From UBA1413 sp964461455 (GTDB lineage Bacteria; Bacteroidota; Bacteroidia; Bacteroidales; Prolixibacteraceae): DNA of 64,000 nucleotides. Where the stretch lies: NCBI GenBank assembly GCA_964461455.1, contig CAYWUJ010000009.1:1-64000 (forward strand), written 5' to 3'. The notes under the pieces are model-generated. The model saw only the letters and a program-made list of their open reading frames with translations. It ran no database searches and was not told the DNA's origin. Shown here in pieces: positions 61,461-64,000 of the stretch; the first letter of the stretch is position 1; each line of letters begins with the position of its first letter. A program made the translations under genes and the position numbers.

Positions 61461-62369
61461 TCAGTTTCTCCGCTTTCCTGTACGGATAAGTTCGGTGATT
61501 TGCTTACGTGAGATGGGGATGGTAGCTCCATGGGTTTCGGCAGTCAGGGCCCCGGCGGCATTGCCGAACCTGAGGGCTTCCGCCGGATTTCTCTCTTCGA
61601 GGTAGAGATGGAGAAACCCTGCGGAAAAGGCAGCTCCCGACCCCACCGTGTCGAGAAGGTCAATAACATATCCCCGGTCTTCGAAATAACGGCCCTGGCT
61701 GTCCACGCCAAAGGCCCCTGACTTACTGCGGGTCACCAGCACGACTTCCAGGTTATACTCACCGGCCAGTTCCTGGGCCAGGGCCCTCGACTCAAACTCA
61801 AAAAGACCCAGGAGATTCTTCAACTGGTAAAGTTCATTCTCCTTTACCCTGAGAATATGGGCCAGTCTGAGGCTTTCCCTGATCACTTCCGGGGTAAAGC
61901 AGTTTTTCCGGAGTTTCAGGTCGAGATATTTAAGGGCTCCCGGGGCGGCACCGAGCAGTTCCCTGAGCGTATTCCGGGAAATGGCCGCCCGCTGTACCAG
62001 GGTTCCGAAGCAGATACAGTCGGCTTCACCCGCCAGGGTGAGGATCTCAGGAGTCATCACTATGTGGTCGAAGGCCAGGTCAGAGGCGATGACATAATCG
62101 GGCCTTCCTTCGCTGCCCACCTTCACCATCGCTGTTCCCGTAGGAAATTGGGGGTCGGTTTGGACATATTCACGCGTGATGACCAGTTTGGAGAGCATTT
62201 TCAAAGCCTCCTCCCCGTCCTGGTCGTTTCCGACCCGCGACACCAGAATTCCCTGGTTCCCCAGGGTGTTGACGCGGTATACCAGGTTAACGGGAGCACC
62301 TCCCATTTTCCTGCCATCCTGAAAGACGTCCCATACCAATTCCCCGAATGCGACTATTTTCTTTTGCAT
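61461..62369 (-). CDS. PfkB family sugar kinase-like protein with catalytic Asp replaced by Ala
   Basis: A 302-residue protein of the ribokinase/fructokinase fold. The N-terminal substrate region GGAPVNLVYRVNTLG is intact and the closest resemblance is to fructokinases. The C-terminal PfkB signature DTxGAGD reads DTVGSGAA (240-247): Ala246 (codon GCT) stands where the catalytic base Asp is expected, and the following GxF is kept. Without the base, phosphoryl transfer should be very weak, so a binding or regulatory role is possible. It sits 35 bases after the cyclic-diphosphoglycerate-synthase-like gene, on the same strand. Confidence 0.8.
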   Translation of the reverse strand: MQKKIVAFGELVWDVFQDGRKMGGAPVNLVYRVNTLGNQGILVSRVGNDQDGEEALKMLSKLVITREYVQTDPQFPTGTAMVKVGSEGRPDYVIASDLAFDHIVMTPEILTLAGEADCICFGTLVQRAAISRNTLRELLGAAPGALKYLDLKLRKNCFTPEVIRESLRLAHILRVKENELYQLKNLLGLFEFESRALAQELAGEYNLEVVLVTRSKSGAFGVDSQGRYFEDRGYVIDLLDTVGSGAAFSAGFLHLYLEERNPAEALRFGNAAGALTAETHGATIPISRKQITELIRTGKRRN

Positions 62370-62404
62370 AACCGGTCATCTACCGGTACAAAAGTACGAA
62401 AATA

Positions 62405-63754
62405 TCACGCCCCTTGTGTCAGATTTAACTTCATCAGAAAGTCATCGAGGACCTCTTCCAGTTTGGGGTGGCCTATTTCTTCGAGGTCGTAGTAAACTCT
62501 GGTCGAAGGCTTATTGATCTTGATCAGCCGGTTCAGGTCGATGGGGGTGCCGATGATAACCGAATCGCAATCGGTATTATTAATGGTGGTTTCGAGGTCT
62601 TTGACCTGTTCAGGGCTGTATCCCATGGCGGGCAGCAGGGTGCCGATGTTGGGATAGGTGCGGAAGGTCCCTTCCAGGGTTCCCGACAGATAAGGCCTGG
62701 GGTCGACCAGCGCGGCAGCGCCGAATTTACGGGCGGCCACAATGGCAGCGCCGATTTTCATCTCTCCGTGGGTCAGGGTGGGACCGTCCTCTACGGCAAG
62801 GACCCTTTTGCCCCTGATCAGTGAAGCATCATCGACATGAATGGGACTCACCCCGTCGATGACCACGGCTCCGGGATTGACCGCTTCGATATTCCGGCGG
62901 ACTTCAGCCACCGATTCAGGATCGGCAGTATCTATCTTATTGATGATCACCACATCGGCAGTGAGCAGGTTGATCTCACTCGGATAGTAGGATATTTCCG
63001 CTCCCGCACGGTGGGGATCGGCCACCACAATCGAAAGATCAGGGCGGTAGAAGGGAAAATCGTTGTTCCCACCGTCCCATAAAATCACATCGCACCCGTC
63101 GGGATCATTCTCGGCAGCATGGAGTATGGCTTCATAGTCCACCCCCGAATAGATGACATTGCCCCTGACAATATGGGGTTCATACTCTTCAATCTCTTCA
63201 ATGGTACATTTATGTTTCACCAGGTCCTGAAGTGTGGCATAACGCTGTACCTTTTGTACCGAAAGGTCGCCATAGGGCATCGGATGCCTGACAGCCACCA
63301 CTTTCACTCCCTTCTCCATAAGAATACTGACGATCTTACGGCTGGTCTGGCTCTTGCCGGAACCTGTGCGGGTGGCACATACCGATATCACGGGTTTGGT
63401 ACTGCTGAGTTCCGTCTGCCGGGGCCCCAGCAGCAGAAACTCGGCCCCCAGGGCATTCACCTGCGCGGCAACCCTCATCACAAACTGGTTGCGGACATCA
63501 CTATACGAAAAAACACAAATATCAACACCCAGGGTTTTGATCAACTCATTCAACTGGCTCTGATGATAAATGGGAATCCCCTCAGGATAAAGGGTCCCCG
63601 CAAGGTCGGCCGGATATCTGCGACCGTGGATATCGGGAATTTGGGCGGCAGTGAATGCCACCACCTGAAAATCAGGATTATTCCGGAAATAAGTATTAAA
63701 ATTATGAAAATCCCTTCCGGCTGCGCCGATGATGATTACATTCTCTCGTCTCAT
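62405..63754 (-). CDS. Cyclic 2,3-diphosphoglycerate synthase-like GTPase
   Basis: The 449-residue protein begins with a Rossmann-like region (VIIIGAAGRDFHNFN) and has a P-loop RTGSGKS at 129-135, followed by IINKIDTAD, which resembles a nucleotide-specificity NKxD motif. It belongs to the family of archaeal cyclic 2,3-diphosphoglycerate synthases, but bacterial members lie in many genomes without known product. Function here is not established. It follows rodA by 65 bases and precedes the PfkB-like gene. Confidence 0.8.
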   Translation of the reverse strand: MRRENVIIIGAAGRDFHNFNTYFRNNPDFQVVAFTAAQIPDIHGRRYPADLAGTLYPEGIPIYHQSQLNELIKTLGVDICVFSYSDVRNQFVMRVAAQVNALGAEFLLLGPRQTELSSTKPVISVCATRTGSGKSQTSRKIVSILMEKGVKVVAVRHPMPYGDLSVQKVQRYATLQDLVKHKCTIEEIEEYEPHIVRGNVIYSGVDYEAILHAAENDPDGCDVILWDGGNNDFPFYRPDLSIVVADPHRAGAEISYYPSEINLLTADVVIINKIDTADPESVAEVRRNIEAVNPGAVVIDGVSPIHVDDASLIRGKRVLAVEDGPTLTHGEMKIGAAIVAARKFGAAALVDPRPYLSGTLEGTFRTYPNIGTLLPAMGYSPEQVKDLETTINNTDCDSVIIGTPIDLNRLIKINKPSTRVYYDLEEIGHPKLEEVLDDFLMKLNLTQGA

Positions 63755-63819
63755 AGGTTTGAATTTTTCCTGAAAATTACGCCTGGAAGAGTTTCAAAAA
63801 AACGACAAAACTCACTTTC

Positions 63820-64000
63820 TCACACTAATTTGTCGAGGCGACTGGCATCGAGGCGCAAAAATATAAAGAGAAGCACGGTAAACGCCCAGAGGGAAGAGCC
63901 TCCATAACTAAAAAAGGGCAAAGGAATGCCGATGACAGGCATCAGTCCGATGGTCATCCCGATATTGACCGTGAAATGAAAAAAGAGAATGGTCGCCACG
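63820..64000 (-). CDS. rodA: RodA/FtsW family protein, C-terminal part (start outside window)
   Basis: Sixty codons are visible at the window end, reading on the minus strand. They include NIGMTIGLMPVIGIPLPFFSYGGSS, the signature of the SEDS glycosyltransferases RodA and FtsW, then a last helix and a short tail ending DKLV. RodA polymerises peptidoglycan in the elongasome. RodA is preferred over FtsW because of the short tail, with moderate confidence. Confidence 0.85.
   Translation of the reverse strand, partial: VATILFFHFTVNIGMTIGLMPVIGIPLPFFSYGGSSLWAFTVLLFIFLRLDASRLDKLV

Noticed and set aside
1..64000. CRISPR arrays, tRNA or rRNA genes, insertion sequences, toxin-antitoxin or phage modules
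   Set aside because: No regularly spaced repeats, RNA gene signatures, transposases, integrases or phage genes were seen on either strand.

Overview
The window comes from a Bacteroidota chromosome, probably a Bacteroidales-like lineage, in a draft or metagenome assembly (two gaps of exactly 100 N). The assignment rests on several signals. Exact matches to the Bacteroidota promoter -7 element TAnnTTTG lie just upstream of many genes, and Shine-Dalgarno sites are mostly absent. The gene content is also typical: a TGS-containing nucleoside kinase, an AMP nucleosidase next to holA, a LysS with a long C-terminal tail, a Topo IV-type parE/parC pair with a distinctive GyrA-like subunit, an ECF sigma factor followed by a membrane-anchored beta-barrel protein, and a LVIVD lipoprotein. 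I see no tRNA, rRNA, CRISPR array, insertion sequence or prophage. It reads as a mostly core, densely coded region with a few accessory modules.

Layout, left to right. 1-4.4 kb: the end of an HEXXH metallopeptidase, then a flotillin (3' end lost in a gap) and its NfeD-like partner. 4.5-9.9 kb: PPK2, a small PD-(D/E)XK protein, the tight operon AMP nucleosidase-holA-rhomboid-aminotransferase-like protein, and AlgH. 9.9-19 kb: a DivIC/FtsB-like protein, PruA, an orphan PAS histidine kinase, a nucleoside kinase and UvrA. 19-26.5 kb: a lytic transglycosylase and a serpin lipoprotein, divergent from an ECF sigma operon encoding envelope proteins. 26.6-33.9 kb: aspartate kinase, a GntR/UTRA regulator divergent from an E2-E1 2-oxo acid dehydrogenase pair, and an M23/LysM peptidase. 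34-38.9 kb: a sugar-type cluster (PHP-like protein, aldolase/SDR fusion, zinc dehydrogenase). 39-47.6 kb: parE-parC-aroK, hpt-adk-obg-PAP2 and purE. 47.7-53.6 kb: a beta-barrel pair with a ComEA-like helix-hairpin-helix domain, an acyltransferase and RecJ. 53.8-59 kb: LysS, then gpsA-pgi-DMT transporter. 59-64 kb: a YiiX-like cysteine hydrolase, a DUF1338 oxygenase, a PfkB-like protein, a cyclic-2,3-diphosphoglycerate-synthase-like GTPase, and the end of RodA.

The most interesting observations are these. (1) The element GCAACCTTT-N14-ATCA occurs twice with identical spacing, once before the ECF sigma gene and once before a later gene of the same cluster, and looks like an autoregulated ECF promoter. 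The sigma factor's partner has a cytoplasmic tail, one membrane helix, a Pro/Thr-rich spacer and an outer-membrane barrel in one chain. (2) Two apparent pseudoenzymes: a class IV aminotransferase fold with proline at the catalytic lysine position, and a PfkB-family protein whose catalytic aspartate is alanine. (3) A 23-bp palindrome lies exactly over the -7 box of the lytic transglycosylase gene. (4) A 55-bp exact duplication flanks the second gap, which looks like an assembly k-mer overlap rather than biology.
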